Positions 63,702 through 64,000 of a stretch of DNA of 64,000 bases are shown here, piece by piece. Every line of letters begins with the position of its first letter. Position 1 is the first letter of the stretch. A program made the position numbers and the translations under genes. The notes beneath the pieces are model-generated. The model was not told the origin of the DNA and searched no databases. It saw only the letters and a program-made list of their open reading frames with translations. The DNA is from Eubacterium nodatum ATCC 33099 (GTDB taxonomy: Bacteria > Bacillota > Clostridia > Peptostreptococcales > Anaerovoracaceae). Location of the stretch: positions 129,897-193,896 of the forward strand of contig AZKM01000006.1 of the NCBI GenBank assembly GCA_000510425.1, in the 5' to 3' direction.

Positions 63702-64000
63702 ATGGCAAAATGCGAAACCATTGCGATCTGCAATCAGAAAGGAGGCGTGGGAAAAACCACCACGGCGCTGAATCTGGGCGTGGGTCTTGCCAGAGCCGGA
63801 AAGAAGGTGCTGCTCATCGACTCAGATCCTCAGGGGGATCTCACTCAATCACTTGGTTGGAATGGTGACGATCTGGAAAAATCTCTGGGCAGGCTGATGT
63901 ACTTGGTCACCAAAGACTGCAAACCCATTGTGGAAGATACGATCCTTCATCACGAGGAAGGCGTGGATCTGATCCCGTCCAATCTGGATCTCTCTTCTAT
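63702..64000 (+). CDS. parA: ParA/Soj-type partition ATPase, 3' end cut by window
   Basis: The first 99 residues are visible: [20 protein letters not shown] carries the deviant Walker A (KGGVGKTT with both lysines), then [15 protein letters not shown] holds the Walker A' aspartate. The frame is open to the window edge. GGAGGT lies 6 bases before the ATG. Together with the parB-like gene it forms the partition/maintenance block of the mobile element. A second, intact parB would be expected just outside the window. Confidence 0.95.
   Translation, partial: MAKCETIAICNQKGGVGKTTTALNLGVGLARAGKKVLLIDSDPQGDLTQSLGWNGDDLEKSLGRLMYLVTKDCKPIVEDTILHHEEGVDLIPSNLDLSS

Larger units (their letters stand above)
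61619..64000 (+). mobile_element. Left end of an integrative element (ICE-type), continuing past the window
   Basis: From just after the tRNA-Ser terminator the sequence becomes visibly richer in G and C than the preceding 61 kb. Codon use also changes (more CTG, CGG, GGC), and all genes point right. Its content (parB-like, small helper genes, parA) is that of the maintenance block of Firmicute integrative conjugative elements. The tRNA-proximal position is classical for integration, but no integrase or direct repeat of the tRNA end is visible here; the other end lies outside. The first 328 bp (61619-61946) hold no convincing gene but several ordered repeats. Confidence 0.65.

Noticed and set aside
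1..64000. CRISPR arrays, rRNA operons, insertion sequences, prophage genes
   Set aside because: No regularly spaced repeats, rRNA-like stretches, transposases or phage structural genes were seen on either strand.

Overview
The window is a stretch of an AT-rich chromosome from an obligately anaerobic, amino-acid-fermenting Firmicute of class Clostridia. The signs are a 4-aminobutyrate (GABA) fermentation operon with the oxygen-sensitive 4-hydroxybutyryl-CoA dehydratase, an electron-bifurcating-type NuoE/NuoF/GltD-NuoG complex, a T-box in front of ileS, an argR-recN pair, and a PrpC/PrkC(PASTA) operon. A relative of the Anaerovoracaceae (Family XIII) group would fit, but that is inference. No plasmid or phage genes are seen until the last 2.4 kb.

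Layout. 1-3086 (-): queA (cut by the window edge), ruvB, ruvA, ruvC. 3289-5382 (+): argR, recN, closed by a strong bidirectional terminator. 5632-9129 (-): a large secreted M14 carboxypeptidase with a C-terminal Fn3 domain. 9502-23564 (-): the fermentation region. It comprises gdhA, 4-hydroxybutyrate dehydrogenase, 4-hydroxybutyrate CoA-transferase, abfD and a GABA aminotransferase; then a second class III aminotransferase, thiolase and the two CoA-transferase subunits behind a sigma-54 promoter; then a sigma-54 activator whose sensor domain resembles the lysine-fermentation enzyme 3,5-diaminohexanoate dehydrogenase; then a DUF2889-like protein. 23840-29647 (-): a three-gene complex built like the Sporomusa-type transhydrogenase Stn. 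29793-34045 (-): an EamA exporter, holA, comEC. 34205-36892 (+): a class A PBP. 37100-48392 (-): the housekeeping cluster queH-asnA-priA-def-fmt-(Zn peptidase)-rsmB-prpC-prkC-rsgA-rpe, with rsmB frameshifted. 48478-61113: a radical SAM protein, a cell-wall glucosaminidase, tdk, a short unknown gene, an orphan DNA methyltransferase, a Nudix hydrolase, a small P-loop protein, rlmN, T-box-controlled ileS and cyuA. 61498-61585: tRNA-Ser(GGA) with its own terminator. 61619-64000 (+): the left end of a G+C-richer integrative element with a parB broken by a stop codon, a 47-residue small gene, an unknown gene and the start of parA.

How the metabolic genes fit together (inference from families). GABA plus 2-oxoglutarate gives succinate semialdehyde and glutamate. 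GdhA recycles the glutamate and yields NADPH. The semialdehyde is reduced to 4-hydroxybutyrate with NADH, activated by CoA transfer, and dehydrated and isomerised to crotonyl-CoA. Thiolase and CoA-transferase serve the acetyl-CoA/acetoacetyl-CoA end. The Stn-like complex would connect the NADPH made by GdhA to NADH and ferredoxin. Crotonase, 3-hydroxybutyryl-CoA dehydrogenase and Bcd/Etf are not in this window.

The most unusual items are the sigma-54 activator that appears to have recruited a catabolic dehydrogenase as its sensor, with its promoter and a perfect upstream palindrome in place, and the ordered DNA architecture at the left end of the mobile element: a four-triplet dyad at exact 10-bp steps and TGCGAWTTCGCA palindromes beside parB. 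Two gene leaders (queA, gabT) carry tandem duplications. All family calls come from reading the sequence; no search was run.
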